64,000 nucleotides of DNA from Persephonella atlantica (GCF_016617615.1 NZ_JAACYA010000002.1:372001-436000), one strand, 5' to 3'; positions 16,739 through 26,792 are shown, counted from the stretch's first letter. Numbers and translations are program-made. The notes: generated by a model from the letters alone, not told the origin.

Positions 16739-17509
16739 CTACTGCTCCTGCGTGGACTTACCTCTTTCACTGCGGGGATAAAGGATTTTAGCCATTATTA
16801 TGGATATCTCATAAAAAACAATCAGAGGCATGGCCAAGAAAACCTGACTGACAACATCAGGAGGTGTTAGGACAGCAGCTAAAACAAAAGCTCCAACAAC
16901 AAAAAACGGCCTGAACTTTGTAAGTGCTTCCGGTGTCACAAGGCCGAGTCTTGCAAGAAGAGACAGTATAACAGGCAGCTCAAAGGTGATGCCAAACGCA
17001 AGAATTAGTCTGACAACAAACGATATATAAGAGCTAACAGATATCATTGCCTCAACATCAAGCTGTGTGTAACCAAATGTAAGGAGAAATTTTATGGCAA
17101 GGGGGAGAACTCCAAAGAAAGCAAATAGTGTTCCCGATATAAAAAACACTGTAGTAAAAAAAACAAAGGGAACAACCAACTTTTTTTCTTCCTCATAAAG
17201 GGCAGGTTCTATAAACTTCCATATCTGATAAAACACATAGGGAGAAGCTATAACAAAACCTACTAAAAAAGCTATTTTAAATGCTGTAAAAAATGATTCT
17301 GTCGGTGTCAGAGCAACAAGTTTCAGATCTGGAAATACTTTATTTAAAGGCTGTTTAAAGATATCAAAAAAGAATTCAACCTGTGTAAAGGCTCCAATCA
17401 TTGCTATAACAACAGCCACAAGACTTCTGAAAAGGCGTATCCTCAGTTCTGCAAGATGTTCTGTTATTGGAGCTTCAAACTCTTCGGGATTTTTATGTCC
17501 CTGACTCAT
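16739..17509 (-). CDS. tatC: Sec-independent protein translocase subunit TatC
   Basis: 256 residues with six predicted membrane helices. TatC is the receptor for twin-arginine signal peptides of folded cofactor-containing proteins. The N-terminal APITEHLAELRIRLFRSLVA is the family signature, and PFVFFTTVFFISGTLFAFF and FGITFELPVILSLLARLGLV are core helices. It overlaps tatA by 17 bases. The system would export the molybdenum enzymes implied by mobA and mobB. Confidence 0.96.
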   Translation of the reverse strand: MSQGHKNPEEFEAPITEHLAELRIRLFRSLVAVVIAMIGAFTQVEFFFDIFKQPLNKVFPDLKLVALTPTESFFTAFKIAFLVGFVIASPYVFYQIWKFIEPALYEEEKKLVVPFVFFTTVFFISGTLFAFFGVLPLAIKFLLTFGYTQLDVEAMISVSSYISFVVRLILAFGITFELPVILSLLARLGLVTPEALTKFRPFFVVGAFVLAAVLTPPDVVSQVFLAMPLIVFYEISIIMAKILYPRSERGKSTQEQ

Positions 17510-17837
17510 CTATGCTCTCTCCCTGTTTTTTCTTGAAAGAGATTTTTTCCCTTTTTGGCTCTTCTGTCTTTTCTTCCTTCTTTTTCTCTTTTTTTATCTC
17601 CTTATCAAGCTCTTCCTCTAACTCATCTACCTGAGAGAGTTTCTCTTCTATAGGAGGCGTGTAATGCTGTGTCTTTGGCTCTTCTACGATTACCTCTTTA
17701 ACTTCATCAACTGTTGATTTTATCTCTCTGTAAAATCTCCCCAATGTTTTTGCCACTTCTGGGAGTCTCTTTGGACCAAGCACCAGCAGTGCCACAATAA
17801 ATATCAGAATAAGCTCTGAAAATCCTATTCCAAACAT
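17493..17837 (-). CDS. tatA: Tat translocase subunit TatA/TatB family
   Basis: 114 residues. One N-terminal helix with FSELILIFIVALLVLGPKRL, the FG/GPxxLP hinge and an amphipathic helix (PEVAKTLGRFYREIKSTVDE), then a Lys/Glu-rich tail. GPKRLPE is typical of both TatA and TatB, and the longer tail leans toward TatB. Only one such gene is seen next to tatC, so it may serve both roles. A TATAAT lies upstream at about 17860, without a clear -35. Confidence 0.9.
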   Translation of the reverse strand: MFGIGFSELILIFIVALLVLGPKRLPEVAKTLGRFYREIKSTVDEVKEVIVEEPKTQHYTPPIEEKLSQVDELEEELDKEIKKEKKKEEKTEEPKREKISFKKKQGESIDESGT

Positions 17838-17874
17838 ATCAACCTCTTAAACTTTGAATATCTCTCATTATATC

Positions 17875-20415
17875 TCAAAATAGGGCATTTATACTAAATT
17901 CCAATCTGTATGGAGATTCTCCCGGTTTTCTGTCTAACTTGAAAGCAACATCAAACAGGAATGAACCAACAGGCGTTGGCACATAAACACCTGTTCCTGC
18001 TGATTTTCTTGTTTTTAAATTTTTCATCTGGGAGAAACTCTCATAAACATTTCCTATATCCACAAAACTGAATCCATAAAGGTTAAATCTGGGAAATAGG
18101 GGATATCTCAGTTCACTGCTGAGAAGGAGAAGAGTATTACCCCCCTTTTTGTTTTCTCCTGCTACTTTTTCATATCCAAACCCTCTGAAGCTGGATACTC
18201 CTCCAAGGAAAAATCTTTCTGAAGGAGGAAGTCTGTCTATCTTCTTAAAGATATAACCTGTGCTCAGCTTCTGTGTAAATATAAAAAATAAAAATGAGTA
18301 GTAGTACCTTCCTGTAAGATATATTTTATAAAAATCAACATCACTAAACTCCCTTTCTACCATACCTGTAAGAATGTACCCAGAAGATGGATTTACTTCC
18401 GGTTTTCTGTGGTTATCTATCACAGAAAAGCTGAGCTTCAATGTTTTAAATTCTGTTATCGGGAAAAAGTTCTGGTTCCTTAGACTGTTATTCATATAAC
18501 TTAGCTTTAAACTCTGTTTTATCCATCTGTTTGGTTTTCTTGATACTTCCACTTCTGTTCCGTAAGCCTCTAAATCATATATGGAGTGATACTGATAACT
18601 TCTCAGGTAGGAGATAAATATTCCTGTTCTCTTTGGCAGTAATCTGTTTCCCCCAGAAACTTTGTAGAAAAAACCAAGGTCTGTTTTCTCTATATAACCA
18701 GAAAGCTCAAAACCATAACTGAGAAGATTTTTTAATGTTAGTGCAGCAGATATCTTCATTTTTTGCTGGCTGTTATATCCCAATATTCCCTGAAATGAAC
18801 CTCTTTTGTCTTCGTGGAGAGCATACAGTTTGTTTACCTTTTTCTTTTCCCTGTCTACTTTCAGGACAGGATTTATAGAATCAAATAGCGAAGTATAGTA
18901 GAGAAAGTCAAGCTCGTTATCAAAATCTTCCTTTGAGTAGTAAGGATCTGTTGTAAGGTTTTTCTGTATCATCACAGGGTTAAGATGTTCCGTCCCGTAT
19001 AACAGTGTTGCTCCATTTTTGTATCTAACTCCCTTCTTTGCTTTGATGTTAATACTTACAGCTGTCTTTCCATTTAAGTTTTTGAACTGAGCTTCAAGAA
19101 AAGCATCTCCATCAAGGTATCCATCATCTTTAAGCTTCTTTTTTAATCTTCCCAAAAGGGAAATTATCTCTGACGGACTGTAAATCCTCGGAAGTTTTTC
19201 TTCATAAGTGAAGTTATATCCTGTAATATTTACAGAGGAAAGAATAAACTGTCTGTTTCTGAAAAAGGATATCCTCAGATCCACTGTTTTTTTTATCTTT
19301 TTTACCTTTTCATCTATTGAATAACGGGTATTCAGGTAACCTTCCCTGAACAGCCTGTCTGATAATCTTTTAAGAACCTTTTTTATTCTTTCTCTGTTCA
19401 GGAACTTTCCTTCATACTGTTTCAATATCTTTCTAATCTCTGGAAAATCTGTTTCTACGCTTACTTTACCAACTCTGTACCTGTCTCCCTCATAGATATT
19501 TATATAAATGTCTGTTCTCATTTTTTTATAATTTTCTTCAAATGAAGGAATAACAGAGACATCTAAAAACCCTTTATTTCTGTAAAAATTTTCTATTCTT
19601 TCTGTGGACTGGACGAGTTGATAGTAATTAAAGCCATTTTCTTTGAATGTAAGGAGAGGGATGATCTTTTCCTTTGAAAAACTTTTATTACCGTATATAT
19701 GAATATAATACCCCATACCAAGGTCAACGTATAGGATAATATCAACTCTGCCTTTTGAAGGCCTAAAGCTGACAATATTTACAAAAGAATCAAAATAATT
19801 TTTCCTGTACAGAAACTGCTGAATTCTATCAATACTTTCAGTTATTTTTGAGAGTCTAAACAGTTCTCCTCTTTTTATTCCAGATATGTTCCTGATTTCT
19901 TCTTTAAACTTCTCTGGTATCTTCCTTGATGTGTACAGTAAAACATTGCCTATTTCTGCTTTTTTCCCTTCTTCTATTGTTAAATAAACAGTTACATATC
20001 CATTCTTATCTATGTCGCTTTCAACAGTTATATCTGCAAAAGGAAAACCATTATCCATATAAAACTTTTTCAGCCTTATATAAACATTATGGATTGTTCT
20101 CAGGTCAACAGGATAACCTTCAAGGAGACCTGTTATTGCCAGTATCTCCCTGTCCCAGAAGGATTTATTCCCCTTTATGAAAACCTTTTTTACTCTCATC
20201 TTTCTTTTCAGGTAAAGCTTCCCATCTTTGTGGTAAATCTCCTCAAAATCTCCTGTTTCCTTAAGCAGGTTTACGATAAGGTTAATATTGCCGGTTTTCT
20301 GGTAAACCTCCTGAATGTTGTTTTTAGGAAGAGAGTAATTGGTTATAATTTCCAGTCCTTCGGCAGAATAGAAAGCAGAAAAAATAAAAGAAAAGATAAG
20401 AAAAATTCTTGCCAT
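17875..20415 (-). CDS. Omp85-family outer-membrane assembly protein (BamA/TamA-like)
   Basis: 846 residues. A signal peptide (about 1-20) is followed by several POTRA-like repeats (about 25-480), seen in segments such as VKKVFIKGNKSFWDREIL and NRERIKKVLKRLSDRLFREGY, then a 16-strand barrel ending in LEFSINALF. FFLGGVSSFRGFGYEK carries the conserved RGF/RGY loop motif of Omp85 proteins. Length and number of POTRA repeats favour BamA over TamA, but skp/lpxD neighbours that often mark bamA are absent. It diverges from thiD over a 59-base gap with a possible Fur-like sequence. Confidence 0.85.
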   Translation of the reverse strand: MARIFLIFSFIFSAFYSAEGLEIITNYSLPKNNIQEVYQKTGNINLIVNLLKETGDFEEIYHKDGKLYLKRKMRVKKVFIKGNKSFWDREILAITGLLEGYPVDLRTIHNVYIRLKKFYMDNGFPFADITVESDIDKNGYVTVYLTIEEGKKAEIGNVLLYTSRKIPEKFKEEIRNISGIKRGELFRLSKITESIDRIQQFLYRKNYFDSFVNIVSFRPSKGRVDIILYVDLGMGYYIHIYGNKSFSKEKIIPLLTFKENGFNYYQLVQSTERIENFYRNKGFLDVSVIPSFEENYKKMRTDIYINIYEGDRYRVGKVSVETDFPEIRKILKQYEGKFLNRERIKKVLKRLSDRLFREGYLNTRYSIDEKVKKIKKTVDLRISFFRNRQFILSSVNITGYNFTYEEKLPRIYSPSEIISLLGRLKKKLKDDGYLDGDAFLEAQFKNLNGKTAVSINIKAKKGVRYKNGATLLYGTEHLNPVMIQKNLTTDPYYSKEDFDNELDFLYYTSLFDSINPVLKVDREKKKVNKLYALHEDKRGSFQGILGYNSQQKMKISAALTLKNLLSYGFELSGYIEKTDLGFFYKVSGGNRLLPKRTGIFISYLRSYQYHSIYDLEAYGTEVEVSRKPNRWIKQSLKLSYMNNSLRNQNFFPITEFKTLKLSFSVIDNHRKPEVNPSSGYILTGMVEREFSDVDFYKIYLTGRYYYSFLFFIFTQKLSTGYIFKKIDRLPPSERFFLGGVSSFRGFGYEKVAGENKKGGNTLLLLSSELRYPLFPRFNLYGFSFVDIGNVYESFSQMKNLKTRKSAGTGVYVPTPVGSFLFDVAFKLDRKPGESPYRLEFSINALF

Positions 20416-20474
20416 ACATTCTCCTGAAGATTATGTATTATCATTATTATAATTTATCGGCAGGTAAAGGATTT

Positions 20475-21266
20475 ATGATTTACAGAGCGTTAACCATCGC
20501 AGGTTCAGACAACAGCGGGGGAGCCGGGATACAGGCTGACCTGAAGGTTTTTTCTGCCTTTGGGGTTTACGGAATGTCTGCTGTAACAGCAATTACTGTT
20601 CAAAACAGCTTGGGAGTTCAGCAGTCTGTCCCTGTTCCTCCAGACACTGTTTTCCATCAGATAGAATCTGTAGCCACAGACATCGGTATTGATGCCTTTA
20701 AAACAGGTATGCTCCAGACTGAAGAGAATGTTTTGGCTGTCAGTGAAGCGGTGAAAAGATTTAAGATGAAGAATTTTGTGTGTGATACAGTGATAAAATC
20801 AAAAAACGGCACATACCTGCTGGACAAAAATGCTGTAAACAGTTTCATAAAAAAGATAATCCCCCTGACAGAGATAATCACTCCAAACACAGATGAAGCA
20901 GAAGTTTTAACAGGCATTAAGATAAAGACTATTCAGGATATGAAAAGGGTCGCAAAAGAACTTGTAAAGATGGGAGCAAACATAGCCGTAATTAAGGGTG
21001 GTCATCTACCACAGGAAGATACTATTACAGATGTTGTCTATGACGGCAGAGAATACCTGCTTTTGAGATATCCACTGGTAAAAACAAAAAATACCCACGG
21101 GACTGGATGTACTTTTTCAGCAGCAATTACAGCATGTCTGTCAAAGGGATTATCCCCCCTCAAAGCGATAAGAGTAGCAAGAGCATACGTTCAGGGAGCA
21201 ATAGAAAATGCTCTAAGCACAGGAAAAGGAACAGGCAGTCTCAATCATTTCTGGACTGTAACATGA
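20475..21266 (+). CDS. thiD: Hydroxymethylpyrimidine/phosphomethylpyrimidine kinase
   Basis: 263 residues from ATG at 20475 (AAAGG lies 4 bases upstream). ThiD phosphorylates HMP and HMP-P in thiamine biosynthesis. The start ALTIAGSDNSGGAGIQADLK is the substrate-binding signature, and KNTHGTGCTFSAAITACLS near the C-terminus is the ribokinase-family anion hole and catalytic Asp region (here GTGC). The stop overlaps the comF start as ATGA. Confidence 0.93.
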   Translation: MIYRALTIAGSDNSGGAGIQADLKVFSAFGVYGMSAVTAITVQNSLGVQQSVPVPPDTVFHQIESVATDIGIDAFKTGMLQTEENVLAVSEAVKRFKMKNFVCDTVIKSKNGTYLLDKNAVNSFIKKIIPLTEIITPNTDEAEVLTGIKIKTIQDMKRVAKELVKMGANIAVIKGGHLPQEDTITDVVYDGREYLLLRYPLVKTKNTHGTGCTFSAAITACLSKGLSPLKAIRVARAYVQGAIENALSTGKGTGSLNHFWTVT

Positions 21267-21925
21267 ACATTCTCAATGCAATATTTCCCGGAAAATGTGT
21301 TATATGCGGAAAGCTGTTTATTTTTGAAAAGCAAAACCTGTTTTGCGAAGAATGTCTGTCAAAGATAAAAAAAGAGAAGCTTATTTACTGCAAAAGCTGT
21401 GGAGCAAAAGAAATTAACTGCCAAAGATGCATAAAAAAGAGATTTTACGATGATATACAGATATTTCGTAGCAATGATTATACCTTAACACAGCTTATTT
21501 ACTGGTTTAAAATAAAAAAATTCAAAAATCTCTCACACCTGATAGCTGAAAAAATAAAGGAAGACATCACCACATTTACACAGGAGAAAAAGATAGATTT
21601 AATCACATTCGTTCCTCTGCACAGAAAAACATTAAAAGAAAGGGGATTTAACCATCTGAAAGAGATTTTACTCCATATTTTCCCATCTTACATGATTAGG
21701 GAGGTGGTTGAAAAGGTTAGAGACACTCAGCTCCAGATGAATCTGAAAAAAGCAGAGAGAGTTACAAATCTTGATGGGGCATTCAGACTGTCAGGGAGTG
21801 TAAAAGACAAAAAAGTTTTAATATTTGACGACATTATGACAACAGGAACAACAATGCTCCAGATGTACAGAACAATCAAAAAAGGAAAACCTGAGAAGAT
21901 TTTTGGATATCTGATAGGCAGATGA
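21263..21925 (+). CDS. comF: ComF-family phosphoribosyltransferase-like competence protein
   Basis: 220 residues from ATG at 21263. An N-terminal double zinc motif (CVICGKLF, CEECL, CKSCGA, CQRC) and a C-terminal phosphoribosyltransferase-type fold with VLIFDDIMTTGTTM (PRPP loop) define ComF. Members are needed for DNA uptake in naturally competent bacteria, and comM at 25272 is a second competence-associated gene. It is coupled to thiD and followed after 36 bases by ugd. Confidence 0.92.
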   Translation: MNILNAIFPGKCVICGKLFIFEKQNLFCEECLSKIKKEKLIYCKSCGAKEINCQRCIKKRFYDDIQIFRSNDYTLTQLIYWFKIKKFKNLSHLIAEKIKEDITTFTQEKKIDLITFVPLHRKTLKERGFNHLKEILLHIFPSYMIREVVEKVRDTQLQMNLKKAERVTNLDGAFRLSGSVKDKKVLIFDDIMTTGTTMLQMYRTIKKGKPEKIFGYLIGR

Positions 21926-21961
21926 TAAAATATTGAAAAATTTTCATTTCTGGAGGATTTA

Positions 21962-23275
21962 ATGAAAATCACAGTTATCGGTGCAGGTTATGTAGGACTT
22001 GTTACAGCAGCCTGTTTTGCAGACCTTGGCAACGAGGTTCTATGCGTTGAAAAGGTTTCATCAAAGTTAGAAAAACTGTGCAGAGGTATCTCTCCCATAT
22101 ACGAACCGGGGCTTACTGAGATGCTCCAGAAAAACATAAAAGAAGGTAGAATACATTTTACAGATAAGATAGAAGAAGGGGTAAACTTTGCAGATACTAT
22201 ATTTCTGTGTGTTGGGACGCCTCAGGGCGATGATGGAAAAGCAGACCTTTCACAGGTTGAGGAAGCATCAAGGCAGATAGCTCAGCATATGACAGATTAC
22301 AAACTGATAATAGAAAAATCTACCGTTCCTGTTAACACTCATCAATGGGTCAAAAAGACAGTAAAAAGATACATAAAAAATCCAGACATACCATTTGACG
22401 TTGCATCAAACCCAGAATTTCTCAGAGAAGGCTCTGCCATATACGACTTTATGAATCCAGACAGAATTGTTGTTGGTGTAGAGTCAGAAAGGGCAAGAAA
22501 GATAATGGAAGAGCTTTACAGACCATTTACAGAAAAAGGCTTCCCTCTTCTCATAACAACGCCAGCAGCTGCAGAGCTGATTAAACATGCATCAAACTCA
22601 TTTCTTGCAATGAAGATATCGTACATTAACATGATTGCAGACCTGTGTGAAAAAGTAGGAGCTGACATAAACGAAGTTGCAGACGGGATGGGATACGACA
22701 AAAGGATTGGAAGAGCATTCCTCAATGCAGGTATCGGATATGGGGGCAGTTGCTTTCCCAAGGACGTTAAAGCATTTATCAAGATTGCAGAAGACCACGG
22801 ACTGGACTTTGGGCTTTTAAAGGAGACAGAAAAGATAAACAGAAGAAGAAGAGAGCAGTTTATAGAAAAGATAGAAAGCGTCATATGGATTAGCAAAGAC
22901 AAAAATATTGCTGTGTGGGGTCTGTCTTTTAAACCTAACACTGACGACATAAGAGAAGCCCCTGCAATAGACATTGTTAAACAGCTAAAAGAAGCAGGAG
23001 CAAATCTGAGACTTTACGACCCTAAAGCTATGGAAAACTTTAAACAGGTTGTTCCAGAAGGGGATAATGTTAAATATGTCAGCGATAAATACGAAGCAGT
23101 CAAAGATGCAGACCTACTTGTTCTGATAACAGAGTGGGATGAGTTCAGACAGGCTGACATGGAAAAGGTAAAACAGCTTATGAGACTGCCTATTGTTGTG
23201 GACGGCAGAAATGTGTATCAGCCAGATGAGATGAGAAAAATAGGTTTTGAATACTACTCTATCGGGAGGAGCTAA
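21962..23275 (+). CDS. ugd: UDP-glucose 6-dehydrogenase
   Basis: 437 residues, typical. It oxidises UDP-glucose to UDP-glucuronate with NAD for capsule, LPS or exopolysaccharide. VIGAGYVGLVTAACF (about 4-18) is the NAD-binding Rossmann motif, FLCVGTPQGDDGKADL follows, NPEFLREGSAI contains the conserved Glu, and YGGSCFPKDVKAF holds the catalytic Cys (about 260). GGAGG precedes the ATG. It ends convergently, overlapping the AI-2E-type exporter by 17 bases. Confidence 0.95.
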   Translation: MKITVIGAGYVGLVTAACFADLGNEVLCVEKVSSKLEKLCRGISPIYEPGLTEMLQKNIKEGRIHFTDKIEEGVNFADTIFLCVGTPQGDDGKADLSQVEEASRQIAQHMTDYKLIIEKSTVPVNTHQWVKKTVKRYIKNPDIPFDVASNPEFLREGSAIYDFMNPDRIVVGVESERARKIMEELYRPFTEKGFPLLITTPAAAELIKHASNSFLAMKISYINMIADLCEKVGADINEVADGMGYDKRIGRAFLNAGIGYGGSCFPKDVKAFIKIAEDHGLDFGLLKETEKINRRRREQFIEKIESVIWISKDKNIAVWGLSFKPNTDDIREAPAIDIVKQLKEAGANLRLYDPKAMENFKQVVPEGDNVKYVSDKYEAVKDADLLVLITEWDEFRQADMEKVKQLMRLPIVVDGRNVYQPDEMRKIGFEYYSIGRS

Positions 23276-24299
23276 CTTCCTCCCTTCTTACCTCACTGTC
23301 CATCAAAACAGCAATCCATCTGGTCTCTTCCTTTAGTTCAAATGCCATTTTTGCTATAACAGTCAGAGGAATAGACAGAAACATTCCTACAGTTCCCAAA
23401 ACCCATCCCCAGAAAACGAGAGAGAGAAGGACAACAAGTGGAGACAACCCTACACCTCTGCCCATGAAACGGGGCTCTAATATATTTCCTATAACCATGT
23501 TAATGCCTAAATACCAGATAAAAACAGCCAGGGCATACCACAATCCTCCATCAATCAATGCAATGGTTATAGGAGGAACAGCAGCAATTATTGAGCCAAT
23601 AGTTGGAATAAAGTTAAGGAGGAATGCAAGCATCCCCCACAGAAGGGCAAAATCTACACCTAAGATAAGCAGAAAAATCCACGCTAAAAACCCTGTAAAA
23701 AAGGATGTAATTGTTTTTATCTTCATATACTCAATCACACTGTCAAAAAACTCATCCACAAGTATTTTTGCCTTTTTGCCTTTTGATATCAGCTTCAGTT
23801 TCTGGGCAAAGATATCGCTTTCTAACAGGATGAACACTGCAAGAATAATGATAAACATCGCATTAGCAAGAATGTTTCCAAAGCTCAGAAGAGAGTTTGA
23901 AACAAACTGGAATATCAGGTCTGGATTAAGAAGGTCAAAGGATATGTTGGAAGGGACAGTTATACCAAAAATCTTTAAAGCAGAAGTGATTTTCGTTATG
24001 TAAACCTGCAGTTTTTCCTGATACTCAGGAAGGTTCTGTCTCATGTCGTTGACAGATGTGATAATGGTAAATGCTAAAATGTACACAAAAATCAGATTTA
24101 TAAAAAGAACAATAACAAGTGACAGCCATTTAGGCAGTTTTCTGTTTACAAAGAATTTAAAAACAGGAAGAAACATTATCGCAAAAAAGAGGGCAAGGAG
24201 AAACTGGACAACTATGTCCTGTGCCGCCTTTAGACCTGCAATAATAACAATAACAGAAGCAAGGGAAACAAGTATAACACTGATGCGGTACTTTTCCAT
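23259..24299 (-). CDS. AI-2E/PerM-type membrane transporter
   Basis: 346 residues with about seven membrane helices. The family signature is the pair of helix segments around AFLLNFIPTIGSIIAAVPP and VIGNILEPRFMGRGVGLSPL, characteristic of AI-2E exporter (YdiK/PerM) proteins. The substrate is not known; only some members export AI-2, and others are Na+/H+ antiporters. AAAGGAA lies 4 bases before the ATG. It starts 24 bases after the tRNA-Ser 3' end on the same strand and seems to depend on the tRNA promoter. Confidence 0.88.
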   Translation of the reverse strand: MEKYRISVILVSLASVIVIIAGLKAAQDIVVQFLLALFFAIMFLPVFKFFVNRKLPKWLSLVIVLFINLIFVYILAFTIITSVNDMRQNLPEYQEKLQVYITKITSALKIFGITVPSNISFDLLNPDLIFQFVSNSLLSFGNILANAMFIIILAVFILLESDIFAQKLKLISKGKKAKILVDEFFDSVIEYMKIKTITSFFTGFLAWIFLLILGVDFALLWGMLAFLLNFIPTIGSIIAAVPPITIALIDGGLWYALAVFIWYLGINMVIGNILEPRFMGRGVGLSPLVVLLSLVFWGWVLGTVGMFLSIPLTVIAKMAFELKEETRWIAVLMDSEVRREEVSSSR

Positions 24300-24323
24300 A
24301 CAGTTCCTTTAAGGAAGATTTTC

Positions 24324-24416
<93 letters not shown>

Positions 24417-24432
24417 TTCAGGAAGCAGATAT

Positions 24433-24460
24433 ATTATATCCTAAAGTCCTCCTTTTTCAA
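24433..24460 (-). promoter_or_regulatory. Predicted promoter of tRNA-Ser and the AI-2E-type gene
   Basis: On the minus strand, TTGAAA (24455-24460) and a perfect TATAAT (24433-24438) are spaced by 16 bases, about 17 bases upstream of the tRNA 5' end. It is the best -10 box of the window and sits just past the uppP stop. Confidence 0.7.
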
Positions 24461-24462
24461 AT

Positions 24463-25227
24463 TCACAGAAAAAACAGGAAGAACAGGACACCTAAAATAA
24501 TTCTGTAAATGCCAAAGGGAACAAATGTATGTTTTTTTAAAAAATTTAAAAAGAACTTTATAGCTATCACAGCAAAAACAAATGCTGTAAAAAATCCTGT
24601 TCCCAAAGTTATCCAGTTTTCAATCTGAAAGTGATGGTAGTTTTTGAATACATCATACCCTGTTGCAACAAACATTGTAGGAACTGCAAGCAAAAAGGAA
24701 AATTCAGCTGCCGTTTTCCTGTCAAAGCCCAAAAGCAGACCACCGATAATGGTTGCCCCAGAGCGAGATGTTCCCGGTATCATCGCAAGAGACTGGAACA
24801 CTCCAATCAAAAAAGCCTTTGTGTATGAGATATCATCTAAAGACCGGACAGTATGGGTTTGTCTTCTGTAAAACTTCTCAATCAGTATAAAAACTATACC
24901 CCCTAAAATCAGCATAAATGCAACAACATAAGGGCTAAAAAGGGATTTAATTATTTTATACAGGAGAAAACCTAAAATTCCTGTTGGTATGAATGCCACA
25001 ATCAGTTTTTTCCACAACTGCACATCTTTAAACAACTTCTCCCTATACAGAAAAACAACAGCAAGAATAGAACCAAGCTGGATGGCAACTTCAAATGTTT
25101 TGTGGGCTTCTGTCTGTTTTATCCCAAGAAGATGAGATGCAAGGATTAAATGACCTGTAGAAGAGACAGGGAGGAACTCTGTAAGTCCCTCAATTATTCC
25201 CAGTAATACAGATTCCCATACTGTCAA
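24463..25227 (-). CDS. uppP: Undecaprenyl-diphosphate phosphatase
   Basis: 254 residues, several membrane helices. UppP/BacA recycles undecaprenyl pyrophosphate for peptidoglycan and LPS carriers. GLTEFLPVSSTGHLILASHL (about 14-33) and PGTSRSGATIIGGLLLGF are the two conserved catalytic motifs (Glu- and Arg-containing). It starts 44 bases upstream of the comM stop in the same direction, so it is likely co-transcribed with comM; its stop lies 3 bases from the tRNA-Ser -35 box. Confidence 0.96.
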   Translation of the reverse strand: MTVWESVLLGIIEGLTEFLPVSSTGHLILASHLLGIKQTEAHKTFEVAIQLGSILAVVFLYREKLFKDVQLWKKLIVAFIPTGILGFLLYKIIKSLFSPYVVAFMLILGGIVFILIEKFYRRQTHTVRSLDDISYTKAFLIGVFQSLAMIPGTSRSGATIIGGLLLGFDRKTAAEFSFLLAVPTMFVATGYDVFKNYHHFQIENWITLGTGFFTAFVFAVIAIKFFLNFLKKHTFVPFGIYRIILGVLFFLFFL

Positions 25228-25271
25228 TAAACACTCCTTACAGTTTTTGGTAGATAATTATACTACGATGT

Positions 25272-26792
25272 TTAACTGCCCATTCCTTCAGTGATTCTTA
25301 GATTGATGGCTTCAACTACATGTTTTAAACTGACCTTGTCAGAGCCTTCAAGGTCTGCTATTGTTTTGCTGACCTTCAGTATCCTGTGGTATCCCCTTGC
25401 TGTAAAACCGTATTTTTTAGCAGCCACATTAAGGGCATTTTCAGCAGAAGCTTCTAACTCTACAAATTTTTCAATCAGTGAGGGAGTCATCTCACTGTTA
25501 AAGTTTATAGGATATTCCTTGAATCTCTTTTTCTGTATCTCATATGCCTTTAATACTCTCTCTCTGATACTTTCAGACTTTTCTCCCTCAGACATTTTAG
25601 ACAGCTCCTCTGGAGGAACACTGCTGACGTAACAGACCATATCTATCCTGTCTAATATAGGTCCGGAGAGCTTTCCCCTATATCTTTTTATCTCTACAGG
25701 GGAACATCTGCATTCCTTTAGATTATCATTTTTGTATCCGCAGGGACACGGATTGGCAGCAGCTACAAGCTGAAACTTTGCAGGAAATACATATCTACCT
25801 GTAGCCCTTGATATAACTACTTTTCTGTCCTCAATAGGCTGTCTGAGAACTTCAAGGGCTGACCTTTTAAATTCAGGAAATTCATCAAGGAACAGCACAC
25901 CGTTGTGAGCAAGGGAAACTTCTCCCGGTTTTGGAATAGACCCTCCACCAATAAGGGCTACATCTGAGAGAGTGTGATGGGGATTTCTGAAAGGTCTGTT
26001 TTTAACAATCTCTTCCTTCAGAATACCTGCCACACTGTGGATTTTTGTTGTTTCTATCGCCTCTTCTAAACTCATAGGAGGCAGGATTGAAGGAAAAGCC
26101 TTTGCCATCATAGATTTACCAGAACCGGGGGAACCAACCATCATAATGTTGTGAAATCCTGCAGCTGCAATCTCTAAAGCCCTTTTTACAGAATACTGTC
26201 CTTTAATTTCAGAAAAATCTGGATATATGCTGTAATCGTTAAACACCGTGTCTGGGTTTTTCTCTGCAGGCTTTTTATCTGTATCTTCCAAAAAGAAATC
26301 AATTATCTCCTTAAGGGAAGTAAATCCGTAAATGTTTATTCCATTAACTAACGATGCCTCACCACTGTTTTCTTGCGGAATAATCAGATTTTTTATTCCT
26401 TTTTCCTTCAGTCCATAAGCAATCGGGAGGGCCCCTTTTATTCTTCTCAAACTTCCGTCAAGAGCAAGCTCTCCAACAAAGGCAAAATCCTTTACCCTTT
26501 CATAGGGAATCATTCCACTACAGCTGAGTATTCCAACAGCAACAGGAAGGTCGTAAAGGGTTCCCTGCTTTGGGATGTCTGCAGGAGCAAGATTTACTGT
26601 TATCTTCCTGAGTGGAAAGGAAAATCCACTGTTTACTATTGCTGACTTTACTCTCTCTCTGCTTTCCTTTACAGCAGTATCTGGCAGTCCAACAGTTATA
26701 AACTGGGGTAAACCCTGAGATATGTTAACTTCAACATCTACCAGATAACCGTCTATACCCCACACTCCACCACTTTTTATAACTGATAGCAT
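25272..26792 (-). CDS. comM: YifB/ComM-family AAA+ Mg-chelatase-like ATPase
   Basis: 506 residues from ATG at 26792, where GGGGGAGGGG immediately precedes the codon; an in-frame upstream start would overlap the CsgG-like gene without a good site. An N-terminal Lon-protease-like fold (SVIKSGGVWGIDG to EVNISQGLPQFITVGLP), AAA+ core with Walker A GSPGSGKSMMAKAF, Walker B VLFLDEFPEF, and a zinc-like CPCGY/ECRC loop. ComM promotes branch migration during transformation. Function is known for the Vibrio/Haemophilus protein; here it is by family. Confidence 0.93.
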   Translation of the reverse strand: MLSVIKSGGVWGIDGYLVDVEVNISQGLPQFITVGLPDTAVKESRERVKSAIVNSGFSFPLRKITVNLAPADIPKQGTLYDLPVAVGILSCSGMIPYERVKDFAFVGELALDGSLRRIKGALPIAYGLKEKGIKNLIIPQENSGEASLVNGINIYGFTSLKEIIDFFLEDTDKKPAEKNPDTVFNDYSIYPDFSEIKGQYSVKRALEIAAAGFHNIMMVGSPGSGKSMMAKAFPSILPPMSLEEAIETTKIHSVAGILKEEIVKNRPFRNPHHTLSDVALIGGGSIPKPGEVSLAHNGVLFLDEFPEFKRSALEVLRQPIEDRKVVISRATGRYVFPAKFQLVAAANPCPCGYKNDNLKECRCSPVEIKRYRGKLSGPILDRIDMVCYVSSVPPEELSKMSEGEKSESIRERVLKAYEIQKKRFKEYPINFNSEMTPSLIEKFVELEASAENALNVAAKKYGFTARGYHRILKVSKTIADLEGSDKVSLKHVVEAINLRITEGMGS

